A stretch of 64,000 bases of DNA from Longimicrobiaceae bacterium (GCA_036375715.1 DASVBS010000079.1:62001-126000), one strand, 5' to 3'; counted from the stretch's first letter, positions 1 through 8,969 are shown. The notes: generated by a model from the letters alone, not told the origin. A program made the numbers and translations.

Positions 1-1169
1 CTGGGGTTGTTGGGATCCTTCACGCGGAGCACCGGCGCCATCCTGAGCGCCTCGCGCAGCGGGTTGCCGGTCATGTCGGCAAGGACCGATCGCGAGAGCG
101 CGATGTTCTCGCCCACGGTCAGGATTCCTCGCCGGAGCTCCGTGTTGACCCTCAGGTTGCGCCGATCGAAGCCGGTTCCGATCACGGCCCCTTCCTGGTC
201 CAGATAGCCGGCGCTCACAAGGTAGTTGGCGCTCTGCGACGCACCCGAGAGGGTGACGTCGTGGCTCTGGATCATTCCGGTCTGGATCACCTCCTTCTGC
301 CAGTCGAGGTCCGGGTAGCCGGTGAAATCGGTGGCGGAGCCGTCCGGCATGAAGCCGTTCTGGTAGGCCTGGTTGATGATCTGCGCCCACTCGTCACGTC
401 CCGCGAGCGGGATCAGGCGCGGAACGCTCTGCGTGCCGACGTACGACTCCGCGGCGATCCGCATCTCGCCGCTTTGCCCTCGTTTGGTGGTGATGACGAT
501 CACCCCGTTCGCGCCGCGGGCGCCGTACTGGGAGGCAGCCGAGGCGTCCTTCAGCACCTCGATGGAGGCGATATCCGAAGGGTTCAGGTTCGGATTCGCC
601 TCCATGTACATGCCGTCGACCACGTAGAGCGGCTGTGTGTTGCCGCCCACGAAGTTCACCCCGCGAATCTGCACCCGTCCCGTCGAGCCGGGCATACCGG
701 ACGACTGGATGTTGACGCCGGCGATCTTCCCCTTCAGCGCCTCCTCGAGAGTGGCGGTCTGTGCGTTCGCGATTGCGGTCGAATCCACGCTCACCACCGA
801 CCCGGAGACGTCACGCTGTCGCTGGGTCGTATAGCCGACCACCACCAGCTCTTCCAGCTCGAGCGCCGAGGGCTGGAGCGCGACGTCGATGATCGAGCGA
901 CCGTTGATGTCGATCTCCTGGGTGGCGAAGCCGATCGAGGAGACGATGAGTTGCTGTGCACCTGCGGGAGCGGTGATCTGGTACGCGCCCTGGGCATCGG
1001 TAACGGTACCCTGGTCGAAGGCATCCACGCGCACCGTGGCGCCGGCGATGGGTTCCTGCGTTTCCGCGTTTGTCACGCGTCCGCGGATGGTTTCTTGGGC
1101 AGTCGCCGATGTCGCAAGGGCGAACAGGGCAATGCCCAGCATCGAGCTGACTCTAGCGGCTTTGCTCAT
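1..1169 (-). CDS. SusC/RagA-type TonB-dependent outer-membrane transporter, 3' part missing
   Basis: The visible 389 codons are the N-terminal part of a SusC-like beta-barrel importer that would move oligosaccharides across the outer membrane with a SusD partner and TonB energy. Reading from the ATG at 1169, there is a signal peptide ending near ATAQ, then a carboxypeptidase-regulatory-like beta-sandwich (ETIRGRVTNAET onward), then the plug domain with the typical LEELVVVGY, LEEALKGKIAGVNI, VDGMY and DASAASQYGARGANGV segments. The coding frame stays open to base 1, so the barrel lies outside the window, and a SusD gene is expected there. It follows the sulfatase gene by 30 bases on the same strand and is probably its operon partner. 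No purine-rich ribosome site precedes the start; a CTCCTCC tract lies there instead. Family assignment is firm; substrate is inferred from neighbours. Confidence 0.93.
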   Translation of the reverse strand, partial: MSKAARVSSMLGIALFALATSATAQETIRGRVTNAETQEPIAGATVRVDAFDQGTVTDAQGAYQITAPAGAQQLIVSSIGFATQEIDINGRSIIDVALQPSALELEELVVVGYTTQRQRDVSGSVVSVDSTAIANAQTATLEEALKGKIAGVNIQSSGMPGSTGRVQIRGVNFVGGNTQPLYVVDGMYMEANPNLNPSDIASIEVLKDASAASQYGARGANGVIVITTKRGQSGEMRIAAESYVGTQSVPRLIPLAGRDEWAQIINQAYQNGFMPDGSATDFTGYPDLDWQKEVIQTGMIQSHDVTLSGASQSANYLVSAGYLDQEGAVIGTGFDRRNLRVNTELRRGILTVGENIALSRSVLADMTGNPLREALRMAPVLRVKDPNNP

Positions 1170-1199
1170 AGGACTCGGAGGAGTGTTCTGGTTCGGGGC

Positions 1200-2942
1200 C
1201 TACGGCCTCGGCAGCACCTGACTGCTGCGTGCCCAGGCAGTCCACTTCGCTTCCAGCTCTCGCACCCGCTCGGGATGTTGCTCGGCGAGGTCGTGCAGCT
1301 CGGTCCGGTCGGTGGCGAGGTTGTAGAGCTCCCAGGGTTGGTCGGCGCCCGTGCTGACGAGCTTCCAGTCACCACTGCGGACCGCTCGCGCACCCATGTG
1401 CTCCCAGAAGTAGGCATCGTGCCCCTCCCGCTCCTCCCCGCGGAGGATCGGTAGGAGGCTCTTGCCGGCCAGGGGAGTGATCCGACGCCCCTGATAGGTG
1501 GCGGGGTAGTCCACTCCCGCCGCATCGAGCACCGTCGCCATGAGGTCGATGACGTGACCCGGCTGGTCCGTGATGCTGCTCGGCGGAACCTGCATCTCCA
1601 CCGGCCAGCGGATGATGAGCGGCGTGGCGATTCCGCCCTCGTGGGCGCGCGCCTTCCAGAAACGGAACGGAGTGTTGGCAACGTTGGCCCAGCGAGGGCC
1701 GATGCCCGCGTGCACCGTCTGCGGACCCGGCAGGACTTGCTTGTCGACGGGGAAGACGACGGGGCGACCATCACGGGTACTGCCCGGTCGGTCGAATCCC
1801 GGACCGAACTCGGAGGGTCGCTCGGGGCTCGCGCCGTTGTCGGAGAGGAAGAAGATGAGCGTGTTTTCCAACTCGCCGGTCCGTTCCAACGCGCCGATCA
1901 GCCGGCCGATCCCCTGATCCATGCGGTCGACCATGGCAGCGTGCACAGCCATCGCGCGCGCGTCGAACTCCCGGTGCGGGTTCTCTGCCCAGGTGAGCTC
2001 GGGGTCGATGCGGGGCGAAAGCGGCGCGGTCTCCGATGAGAGCAGACCCATCTCTACCTGGCGACGGTAACGCGCTTCCCGGATCGCCTCCCAGCCGATG
2101 TTATAAGTGTTCTCGTACCTGGCGATGTCTCCGGGGAGGGCGTGTAGCGGCCAATGCGGAGCCGTGTACGCCACGTAGAGGAAAAAGGGTGCGTCGTCCC
2201 GAGCGTAGCGCTCGACGTAGGCGACCGCGGAGTCGCTGATAGCGTCGGTGTGGTAATAGCCCTCAGGAACCGAGTCGACCGGCTCGAGCCCGTTGACCAG
2301 GCTGAAGGGGTCGAAGTAGTCGACCACACCCCAGATGTTGCCGTAGTAATCCTGGAAGCCGCGGTTGACCGGGTACTGCTCCAGTGGCGAGAAGGGGCCG
2401 TAGTCCGCCCGGTGCGCCAACCAGGCGAGTTGCTCCTCCTCGTTCTGCCGCCGCAGAGTGTTGGAGACGTGCCATTTTCCCACCATCCCCGTGCGATAGC
2501 CGGCGTCGCGCAGCACCTCCGCGATCGTGACGGTGTTTTCGGTGAGATGACCCCGGTAGCCGGGCAGACCGCGGTCGAAGGTCCCGGCACCGATTCCCGC
2601 CTGATGGGGATAGAGGCCGGTGAGCAGCGAGGCGCGTGTGGGATAGCAGCGAGCTGTGTTGTAGAACTGGGTGAAGCGCAGGCCTTCGGCCGCCAGGCGA
2701 TCCAGGTTAGGGGTGCGGATCTCTCCGCCGTAGCTGCCGATGTCGGAGAACCCAAGATCGTCCGCCAGGATGATCACCACGTTCGGCCTCTGACCGGCGG
2801 CTTCCCGCGATCGATCAGCCGTGCCTGGCGGCTTTGCCGCGCCGGCGCAGGCCGACAGCAGAATCGCTGCGGCACAGCCGGCGAGCGCCGTGGCAAACCG
2901 GAGTCGGCGGGGGAAAGATTTTTCCCAAAGGATGCGGGCCAT
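1200..2942 (-). CDS. S1-family sulfatase, predicted lipoprotein
   Basis: A 580-residue sulfatase that should hydrolyse sulfate esters, here probably on a polysaccharide fragment. The N terminus has a lipoprotein signal with lipobox LLSAC (Cys32), placing the enzyme in the periplasm or at the membrane. The metal-binding ILADDLG segment is near residue 58, and the maturation motif CYPTR (Cys99, to become formylglycine) sits in NTARCYPTRASLLTG. GKWH (about 157-160) and SDNGA further on are other active-site elements. Length is normal for S1 sulfatases. It lies between GH2 and SusC genes on the same strand and belongs to the left arm of the glycan locus. No maturase gene (FGE or anSME) is visible in the window. 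Exact S1 subfamily and sulfate position cannot be read by eye. Confidence 0.93.
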   Translation of the reverse strand: MARILWEKSFPRRLRFATALAGCAAAILLSACAGAAKPPGTADRSREAAGQRPNVVIILADDLGFSDIGSYGGEIRTPNLDRLAAEGLRFTQFYNTARCYPTRASLLTGLYPHQAGIGAGTFDRGLPGYRGHLTENTVTIAEVLRDAGYRTGMVGKWHVSNTLRRQNEEEQLAWLAHRADYGPFSPLEQYPVNRGFQDYYGNIWGVVDYFDPFSLVNGLEPVDSVPEGYYHTDAISDSAVAYVERYARDDAPFFLYVAYTAPHWPLHALPGDIARYENTYNIGWEAIREARYRRQVEMGLLSSETAPLSPRIDPELTWAENPHREFDARAMAVHAAMVDRMDQGIGRLIGALERTGELENTLIFFLSDNGASPERPSEFGPGFDRPGSTRDGRPVVFPVDKQVLPGPQTVHAGIGPRWANVANTPFRFWKARAHEGGIATPLIIRWPVEMQVPPSSITDQPGHVIDLMATVLDAAGVDYPATYQGRRITPLAGKSLLPILRGEEREGHDAYFWEHMGARAVRSGDWKLVSTGADQPWELYNLATDRTELHDLAEQHPERVRELEAKWTAWARSSQVLPRP

Positions 2943-2992
2943 CGCTCATCGACCAGGGTTGGAGGAGTCTTTTGCTGGGAAGCGGCCGTGGC

Positions 2993-3033
2993 CGGGCCTC
3001 CGCACCACGGTTGGAGGTGCGGCGGGAGGCCCG
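2993..3033. other. Long intercistronic hairpin between GH2 and sulfatase genes
   Basis: CGGGCCTC (2993-3000) pairs with GAGGCCCG (3026-3033), and CGCACC (3001-3006) pairs with GGTGCG (3016-3021), giving 14 base pairs with a 4-base bulge and a 9-base loop. It lies wholly between the two minus-strand genes. There is no U-tract, so it is more likely an RNA-processing, stabilising or attenuating element than a full terminator. Confidence 0.6.
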
Positions 3034-3042
3034 ACTACAGGA

Positions 3043-5064
3043 TCATCTGCCGGTTACGGGTTCGTATAGAGGAGCATGCAGCTCCTTCAGCACCGCCGGA
3101 TCGAGTTTGACCACCTCACGGTCGTACGTGAGCAGACCGTTCACCTCCCCTTCCACGTCGGTGGTCTGCGTGTAGACGGCCGCCCGGATGGCGTGGGTTC
3201 TCCGTCCCTCCTTGATCTGGTCGAACCTTGCGCGGTACTGGCGGAGGAGCTCGTCTGCGTCTTGGTAGGTCTGGTATCCCCAGTTTCGATCGCTCTGCCA
3301 GAGGTGTCCCTCGACGGGATAGCCGAGGCCGCCGAACTCATCCATCACCGCCACCCGCTTCTTGTCGAGGTCAGGCAGGAGGTTACGTCGGCCATCGCGC
3401 GTCCGATCCCAGATGTCGATGTCGTAGCTGTGCTGGGCGACGAAGTGGCCCGCGGGGACGTCTTTCCACCCGCTCGCGGCGTTCACCAGCCGTGACGGAT
3501 CGCGCTCCGCGACGGCCGCGGCAATGCGTCGGGTGTCGTACTGCCCCCATCCTTCGTTGAACACCACCCAGGTGACGATCGAAGGGAAGTGGTGCAGGCC
3601 GTCCATCATCCGCTGCAGCTCCCACTCGAACTGGGCGGCTGACTCGGCGCGCCGCAGCATCTCCCCCTCGTCCTCCTCCATGACGTGCTGCTCGCTGCTG
3701 CGCTCCTTGAAGCGCTCGTTGCCCATCATCATCCCGCTGGGCATGTCCTGCCAGACGAGGATGCCCAGGCGGTCGGTCCAGTAGTAGTAGCGAGCCGGCT
3801 CGACCTTGATGTGCTTCCGCAACATGTTGAAGCCCGCCTCCTTCAGGAACTCGAGGTCGTAGCGCATCGCCTCGTCGCTGGGCGGGGTCAGCACGCCGTC
3901 CGGCCAGTAGCCCTGGTCGAGTGTGCCGTACTGGAAGAGCGGCTGGTTGTTGAGCATCAGCTGCGGATAGCCGTCGGGGCCGGGGGCGACCGAGATCTTC
4001 CGCATGCCGAAGTAGCTGTCGACCCGATCGATGGGCGTGGCATCCGCGGGAATGGAGAAGAGCGCCTGCTCGGCGTCCCCCCGCCGAACGATACGGCGCG
4101 GCCCGGTCTCCACCTGGGGGAGCTCCACCGGATCAGGAATGCGGAAGAGCTCCACGCGCAGGTCGTAGAGGAAGGGGCTATCCGGCGACCATAGCTTCGC
4201 ATCCGGAATGGTGAGGGTATGCACTCGGTCGATGCGGTTGACCGACTGCGCCACCTCGCGATCTCCGTCGAGGGCGGTGACGCGCACGGCGAACTCGTCC
4301 GAGTTCATCGCCTCGTGTCCCAGCACGGCTACCGCCAGCACGCCGCGGTCGACATCGGGAGTGACCTTCAGCTCACCGATCGACGCCTCGCGCGGCACCG
4401 GCTCCAACCAGACGGTCTGCCAGATCCCGGTGGTCGGCGTGTACCAGATCCCCTGGGGCTGTAACCGCTGCTTGCCCCGGGGCTGGTCACCGGTGCTGGT
4501 GGGATCCCACACTGAAAGGGTAATCTCCTGCGGCTGTCCCGGGCGGACGTAGTCAGTGATGTCGATGGTGAACGGATCATAGCCGCCGCGGTGGATGCCG
4601 GCCGGAGCGTCGTTCACCCACACCGTGGTCTCCCAATCGACCGCGCCGAAATGAAGGAGGACCCTCTGGCCCTCCCAGCCGGCGGGAAGCTCGAAGGAGC
4701 GGCGGTACCAGAGGCGCTGATCCGGCAGCACCGGTTTTCCCACGCCGGAGAGCGCGGATTCGACCGTGAACGGCACCAGGATGGAGCCGTCGAACCGTGC
4801 GGGTTCGGACGCCGACTTCTCCGTGATCGCGTACTCCCAGAGGCCATTCAGGCTCATCCACTCTTCCCGTACCATCTGAGGGCGCGGGTATTCGGGCCAC
4901 ACGTTGTCGGGGGTCACGGCGCGGCCCCACCGGGTCATGAGCGGCGCTTCCGCGGGAGTCCATTGCGATGCCCCCGCCCCGCCCGTCACCTGAGCCCGGG
5001 TCGCAGCCGGTATCGAGCTCGCGAGCAGGACGGCGAGGAGTGTCTGCTTACGAAGTGAGATCAT
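3043..5064 (-). CDS. Glycoside hydrolase family 2 (beta-galactosidase/glucuronidase-like), secreted
   Basis: A retaining exo-glycosidase of family GH2, 673 residues from the chosen ATG. That start gives a clean signal peptide (MISLRKQTLLAVLLASSIPAATRAQ region, cleavage after about 25). A GTG 33 bases upstream at 5097 is in frame but adds only a polar, serine-rich stretch. Domain order is the sugar-binding jelly roll (about 50-220, LNGLWEYAITE to GIWQTVWLEPV), an immunoglobulin-like domain, then the TIM barrel. The acid/base is the Glu of FNEGWG (about 504) and the nucleophile the Glu of MDEFGG (about 576). Some GH2 enzymes carry long C-terminal additions; this one ends soon after the barrel. 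It lies between two sulfatase genes, consistent with trimming of a desulfated glycan. The sugar specificity is not readable by eye. Confidence 0.92.
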   Translation of the reverse strand: MISLRKQTLLAVLLASSIPAATRAQVTGGAGASQWTPAEAPLMTRWGRAVTPDNVWPEYPRPQMVREEWMSLNGLWEYAITEKSASEPARFDGSILVPFTVESALSGVGKPVLPDQRLWYRRSFELPAGWEGQRVLLHFGAVDWETTVWVNDAPAGIHRGGYDPFTIDITDYVRPGQPQEITLSVWDPTSTGDQPRGKQRLQPQGIWYTPTTGIWQTVWLEPVPREASIGELKVTPDVDRGVLAVAVLGHEAMNSDEFAVRVTALDGDREVAQSVNRIDRVHTLTIPDAKLWSPDSPFLYDLRVELFRIPDPVELPQVETGPRRIVRRGDAEQALFSIPADATPIDRVDSYFGMRKISVAPGPDGYPQLMLNNQPLFQYGTLDQGYWPDGVLTPPSDEAMRYDLEFLKEAGFNMLRKHIKVEPARYYYWTDRLGILVWQDMPSGMMMGNERFKERSSEQHVMEEDEGEMLRRAESAAQFEWELQRMMDGLHHFPSIVTWVVFNEGWGQYDTRRIAAAVAERDPSRLVNAASGWKDVPAGHFVAQHSYDIDIWDRTRDGRRNLLPDLDKKRVAVMDEFGGLGYPVEGHLWQSDRNWGYQTYQDADELLRQYRARFDQIKEGRRTHAIRAAVYTQTTDVEGEVNGLLTYDREVVKLDPAVLKELHAPLYEPVTGR

Positions 5065-5129
5065 CGATCGGTTCTCGGAGGAGGAGGTTCGGTTCACGGA
5101 TCAGGACTCACGCTCGGGATCGAACGGCC

Positions 5130-6680
5130 TCACGGGGCCGCCGAGCGAGGCGGCCCGGCGTTGTGCGCGAGTGATTGCCACCAGGAAAGCGTCTGTGCCG
5201 TCAGCCGCTCGACAACCTCCGGGTGGGCGGTTGCAAGGTCGGTTTGCTCGTAGGGGTCGCTCGAGAGGTCGTAGAGCTCCGCGCCGCTACCGTCCTGCTC
5301 GACCAGCAGCTTCCATCGCCCCTCCCGGACGGCCAGAGTGGGAGTAACGAATTCCGGGTTGCCGGGCTTGAGGTCGTTGGGGTAGTACCAGTAGATCGGC
5401 GAGGTCCGGTCGACCGTTTCGCCGAGCAGGGCTCGGCTCATGTCCTCGCCGTCGAGCTTCACTTCTTGCGGCAGGGAAGCGCCGGCAATCCGTGCGAGCG
5501 AGGGGAAGAGATCCATCGCCGCGATCACGGTGGTTTCATCCGCCCGCCCCGCGGGCACCCGGCCAGGCCAGCGGACGATCAGAGGCTCCCGGATACCCCC
5601 TTCGTAGAGGCTCCACTTCCTCCCCTTCAGGCCGGCGGTGCTGCCCGGCGGCTCCACTCCCGCGCGGTAGTAGCGCGGCCAGTCGGTCGGGCCGTTGTCG
5701 CCCGTGAGCAGGATGAGGGTCTCCTCTGCGAGCCCCAGCGAATCGATCGCGGCGAACAGACGGCCAAGCTGGCGGTCCATCTCGTCCAGCACGGCGAAGA
5801 AGGCCTGCTCGTACTCGTTGCGAGCGATGCCCGCGTACTTTTCAGCCAGCGCGGGATCGGGCAGGTGCTCGTCGTGGACGTCGTTCGGCCAGAGGTTGAT
5901 GTAGAAGGGCTGGTCGCGGTGCCGGCCCATGAAGTCGATGGCGCGATCCACGTAGTGGCGCGTCATCTCGTGTTTTTCCGTCCAGCGGATCTCCCCCCGG
6001 CCCAGGTCGGCGCTCTGCTGGTTGAGGCCGTTGGGAGCGTTGTCCGGCCAGAGATAGCGGTCACCCAGCCCCTCGAAGGAGGTGAGGGACTCGTCAAACC
6101 CGTATTCGGTGATCAGGGGCGCATCTCCGACGTCACGGCCACCCCCCATGTGCCACTTGCCGAAGTGGCCGGTGGCGTAGCCGGCGCTCTGCAGGGTGCG
6201 AGCGAGAGTGGGCGCGGAGAGGTCGAGCCAGTCGGCCATTCCGCGCGCGCGATTGCGCTCGCGGGAGTTCAGGAACGAATGGATCCCCCAACGGGAGGGA
6301 TAGGTGCCCGTGGTGATGGCCACGCGCGATGGGGAGCAGATGGGGGAGTTGACGTAGAAGCGCGAAAAGAGCGTTCCCTCGCGCGCGAGTCGATCGATGT
6401 TCGGCGTGGGGACCTGCGTGTTACCGGTTACGCCGAAATCGCCATAGCCGAGATCGTCTATGAAGATGAGGACGATGTTCGGCGGACGCTCACGGGCGGG
6501 AGCCTCTTCGGGAGCGCCTCCGCAAGCGCCCACCAGCAAGAGTAGCAGCACCGTGACCACCGCCCCCCATGGCCCCCACGGTGGCGGTCTCACTCGCCAG
6601 CGCCCGCCGCGCGCCGGCCGTCGTCGCTGCCCACCCCGCAACCGCACCTCTCCGCCCGAACTCACGCGCCCCACCCTCAC
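5130..6680 (-). CDS. S1-family sulfatase, predicted lipoprotein, translationally coupled to GH43
   Basis: A second sulfatase of 516 residues. The start is GTG at 6680, whose GTGA overlaps the stop of the upstream GH43 gene; GGGGAGG lies about 5 bases before it, so translational coupling is likely. The N terminus is unusually long and arginine-rich (about 40 residues) before a hydrophobic stretch and lipobox LLVGAC (Cys53). An internal GTG at 6593 would remove most of that tail. The metal site LIFIDDLGYGD, the maturation motif CSPSR (Cys115) and GKWHMGG are all present. It differs clearly from the other sulfatase in this locus (CSPSR versus CYPTR), which suggests two different sulfate positions or steps. 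The last 27 coding bases form a hairpin (5135-5156). Confidence 0.92.
   Translation of the reverse strand: MRVGRVSSGGEVRLRGGQRRRPARGGRWRVRPPPWGPWGAVVTVLLLLLVGACGGAPEEAPARERPPNIVLIFIDDLGYGDFGVTGNTQVPTPNIDRLAREGTLFSRFYVNSPICSPSRVAITTGTYPSRWGIHSFLNSRERNRARGMADWLDLSAPTLARTLQSAGYATGHFGKWHMGGGRDVGDAPLITEYGFDESLTSFEGLGDRYLWPDNAPNGLNQQSADLGRGEIRWTEKHEMTRHYVDRAIDFMGRHRDQPFYINLWPNDVHDEHLPDPALAEKYAGIARNEYEQAFFAVLDEMDRQLGRLFAAIDSLGLAEETLILLTGDNGPTDWPRYYRAGVEPPGSTAGLKGRKWSLYEGGIREPLIVRWPGRVPAGRADETTVIAAMDLFPSLARIAGASLPQEVKLDGEDMSRALLGETVDRTSPIYWYYPNDLKPGNPEFVTPTLAVREGRWKLLVEQDGSGAELYDLSSDPYEQTDLATAHPEVVERLTAQTLSWWQSLAHNAGPPRSAAP
5135..5156. other. Hairpin at the 3' end of the sulfatase gene
   Basis: GGGCCGCC (5135-5142) and GGCGGCCC (5149-5156) form a perfect 8-base-pair stem with a 6-base loop, ending three bases before the stop codon of the sulfatase. 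In the minus-strand transcript it precedes the GH2 gene by about 70 bases. No U-tract follows. Confidence 0.45.
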
Positions 6681-7756
6681 TCCGCCTCCCCCGACGGACG
6701 TGGGATCGGCTGCCCGATCGGCACGGGCGTCCCGAAATCGGGTGTGCCATCATCCCGCCATTCGATCCGCTGCATGCGGGGCGAGCGTCGTCCACTGCAG
6801 CCCATCCCCGGTTCCGGATTGGCGTGATAGATGATCCAGTCCTCAGTACCGTCCGGAGACACGAAGAACGAGTTGTGGCCGGGAGCGTAAGCGCCCGCCT
6901 CGGGCGATCCCTGGAAGACCGGTGTCGGCGACTTGGTCCACGAGGCAGGGTCGAGCAGGTCGCTGTCGGCATCCGCGCTCAGCATCCCCAGGGCGTAGCT
7001 GTCCGTCCAGCAGCCGCTCGCGGAATAGACGAGGAAGATGCGGTCGCCGCGCGCCAGGATCTGCGGTCCCTCGTTCACGTCCACGTGGGGCGGGCCGTTT
7101 GCCGGATTCTCCCGGTGGATGTCGCCCACCTTCTCCCAGTCGTAGGTCGGGGTGGAGAGGAGCACACGCTCGCCGGCCAGCGTCCAGGGGTTGCTCATGG
7201 GAGCGATGTAGATGTTCTGCACCCCGTTCTCCGCGCCTGGCCAGCCGGACCAGAGGAAGTAGCGCTGCCCTTGGTGCTCGAAGACCGTCCCGTCGATGGC
7301 CCAGCGGTCGGACGGATCCGAGACCTTCCCCCGCAACGTCCACTCTCCCTCGAAGGGATCGGCGGAGGGGTTCTCGATCACCCACATCCGGTGGTTGCGG
7401 TTCGCGCCATCGTCGGCCGCGAAGTAGATGTACCACTTCCCGTCCAGGAAATGGATCTCCGGAGCCCAGATGTTCTTCGAATTGGGCCCGCTCTCCGGCG
7501 GCGTCCATACCACCTTCTGCTCCGCCTCCGCGAGCCGGGAGAGATTGGTCGTCCGGCGGAGGGTGAGATTGTTCCCGGTGGTGTGCATGTAGTAGTAGAC
7601 GCCGTCCTTCTGCAGCACCCAAGGATCCGGACCGGAAGGGAGGAGCGGATTGGTGAAGGTGGCCTCGCCACTGCCGCTCCCCTCGTCGGCTGTGGTGGTG
7701 CCGCAGGCCGCGGCGACGAGTACCAGGAGCAGCAGCGGAACGGCTCTCGATCTCAT
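6677..7756 (-). CDS. Glycoside hydrolase family 43, lipoprotein
   Basis: A five-bladed beta-propeller glycosidase of family GH43 (arabinofuranosidase, xylosidase or related), 359 residues. The start at 7756 gives the lipoprotein signal MRSRAVPLLLLVLVAAACG; an in-frame start 90 bases upstream adds only a hydrophilic tail. The three GH43 acidic residues are recognisable: the base Asp in SGPDPWV, the pKa-modulating Asp in AIDGTVF, and the acid Glu in NEGPQIL. WAPEIHFLDGKWYIYF is another typical segment. It lies between the LacI regulator (86 bases upstream) and the sulfatase whose start it overlaps by 4 bases. It is a close relative in style of the GH43 at 14050. Substrate is inferred as an arabinose- or xylose-containing side chain. 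Confidence 0.92.
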   Translation of the reverse strand: MRSRAVPLLLLVLVAAACGTTTADEGSGSGEATFTNPLLPSGPDPWVLQKDGVYYYMHTTGNNLTLRRTTNLSRLAEAEQKVVWTPPESGPNSKNIWAPEIHFLDGKWYIYFAADDGANRNHRMWVIENPSADPFEGEWTLRGKVSDPSDRWAIDGTVFEHQGQRYFLWSGWPGAENGVQNIYIAPMSNPWTLAGERVLLSTPTYDWEKVGDIHRENPANGPPHVDVNEGPQILARGDRIFLVYSASGCWTDSYALGMLSADADSDLLDPASWTKSPTPVFQGSPEAGAYAPGHNSFFVSPDGTEDWIIYHANPEPGMGCSGRRSPRMQRIEWRDDGTPDFGTPVPIGQPIPRPSGEAE

Positions 7757-7842
7757 TGGGAATCGGGTCTGGTTGCGGTTGCGGTTCCTCTCAGAGGCCG
7801 GGAATCGCTCACCGGGTTCGTGGCGCGCCGGCGAAAGGATGG

Positions 7843-8874
7843 TCATCCGTTGAGCGCGCGGGTCGAATCGCGCACCACCAGGCTCGCGTCGAGGTGCACC
7901 TTCTCGAAGGTGGGGTCGGCGCGGCTGCTGATCTGCTGGATCAGCATTTCGGCGGCGCGCCTCCCCATCTCTTTCTTGGGGACGTGCACGGTGGTCAGCG
8001 CCAGCGGGAAGTAGTCGAGGATCGGCAGGTCGTCGAAGCCGATGACCGATACGTCCGCAGGGACGCAGATCCCCAGCTCCCGTAGCGCCCGCATCAGGCC
8101 AAGGGCGACGAGGTCGTTGTAGCAGGTGACCGCGGTTGGCCGCTCCTCGGCCGCCACCTGGCTGAAGTACTCGAGGCCGGCTCGGTAGCCATCCTCCAGC
8201 GAGTCTCCCGCGTTCACGACCATGCCGTGATCGAAGATCAGGTGGGACTCGCTGAACGCCCTGCGCACGCCCTCCGCTCGCTCCTCTGAGTGCTGGGAGT
8301 AGCTGGGCCCTGCGAGGTGGATGATGCGGGAGTGTCCCTGTCGGATCAGGTAACGGACTGCTTCGGCGGAGGCGCGGATGTTGTCGACATCCACCAGGTT
8401 CGCGCGGATCCCACGCACGTCCTCGAGGAGGACGAACGGGATCCTGGCGCGCTTCATCTCGAAGATGTGGGAGAGATCCGTATCGTCATTCAGGATCGGC
8501 GCGACGATCAGCCCGTCCAGGTGCTGCTCGGCGGCCTGCTCGACCAGCCGTCGTTCCACGTCGAACTGCCCCTCCGAGCTGCTGACGGAGACGAGATAGC
8601 CGTGCTCGTGCGCAACCTCCTGCACGCCTGTGAAGATCTCAGCGTAGTAGGGGTTCTGGATCTCCTTGACGATCAGGCTGATGGTGCGGCTTGCCGTGGG
8701 TCGGAAGCGGCGGCGAGCTGCGGGGCTGGGGCGATAGTTGAGCTGTTCGATCGCCTTCATGACGCTGCGCCGCGTCGATTCCCGGAGGGTGTCGCGGTTG
8801 TTGAGCACTGCGGACACAGTGGACTTGGACACCCCCGCCAGAGCCGCAACGTCCGAGATCGTCGGGTGCTTCAT
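7843..8874 (-). CDS. LacI/GalR-family transcriptional regulator
   Basis: A 343-residue LacI-type repressor. The start at 8874 places the helix-turn-helix at the very N terminus (MKHPTISDVAALAGVSKSTVSAVLNN), as usual in this family, followed by the hinge helix YRPSPAARRR and the periplasmic-binding-like effector domain. FDDLPILDYFPLALTTV is the characteristic C-terminal segment. An in-frame ATG at 8940 is preceded by a near-perfect Shine-Dalgarno match (CAGGAGGTG) only 2 bases away; starting there would add 22 residues. It heads the left arm and faces the SusC gene across a 389-base gap containing a palindrome over its own presumed promoter, so autoregulation plus control of both arms is likely. 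The effector is probably a sugar released by the locus. Confidence 0.93.
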   Translation of the reverse strand: MKHPTISDVAALAGVSKSTVSAVLNNRDTLRESTRRSVMKAIEQLNYRPSPAARRRFRPTASRTISLIVKEIQNPYYAEIFTGVQEVAHEHGYLVSVSSSEGQFDVERRLVEQAAEQHLDGLIVAPILNDDTDLSHIFEMKRARIPFVLLEDVRGIRANLVDVDNIRASAEAVRYLIRQGHSRIIHLAGPSYSQHSEERAEGVRRAFSESHLIFDHGMVVNAGDSLEDGYRAGLEYFSQVAAEERPTAVTCYNDLVALGLMRALRELGICVPADVSVIGFDDLPILDYFPLALTTVHVPKKEMGRRAAEMLIQQISSRADPTFEKVHLDASLVVRDSTRALNG

Positions 8875-8954
8875 GCTCGTCCGGGAAGGAGACGCCGCCT
8901 CGATGCCCGGGCTGGATCTCCCTCGTCGCCGCCCGGGCATCACCTCCTGGTTCC

Positions 8955-8969
8955 TTGAACCGGTTCGAA
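8955..8969. promoter_or_regulatory. Candidate LacI-family operator
   Basis: GAACCGGTTC (8957-8966) is a perfect 10-base palindrome with a central CG, the layout LacI-family proteins prefer. A further T/A pair lies two bases out. It abuts the presumed -10 of the LacI gene. The minus-strand 10-mer TCGAACCGGT recurs on the plus strand at 9122-9131. Confidence 0.6.

Noticed and set aside
261-1454. Long open frame on the plus strand opposite SusC and sulfatase genes
   Set aside because: It is antisense to two clear genes, has low-complexity Arg/His/Gly-rich translation and crosses their border; long antisense frames are expected at this GC.
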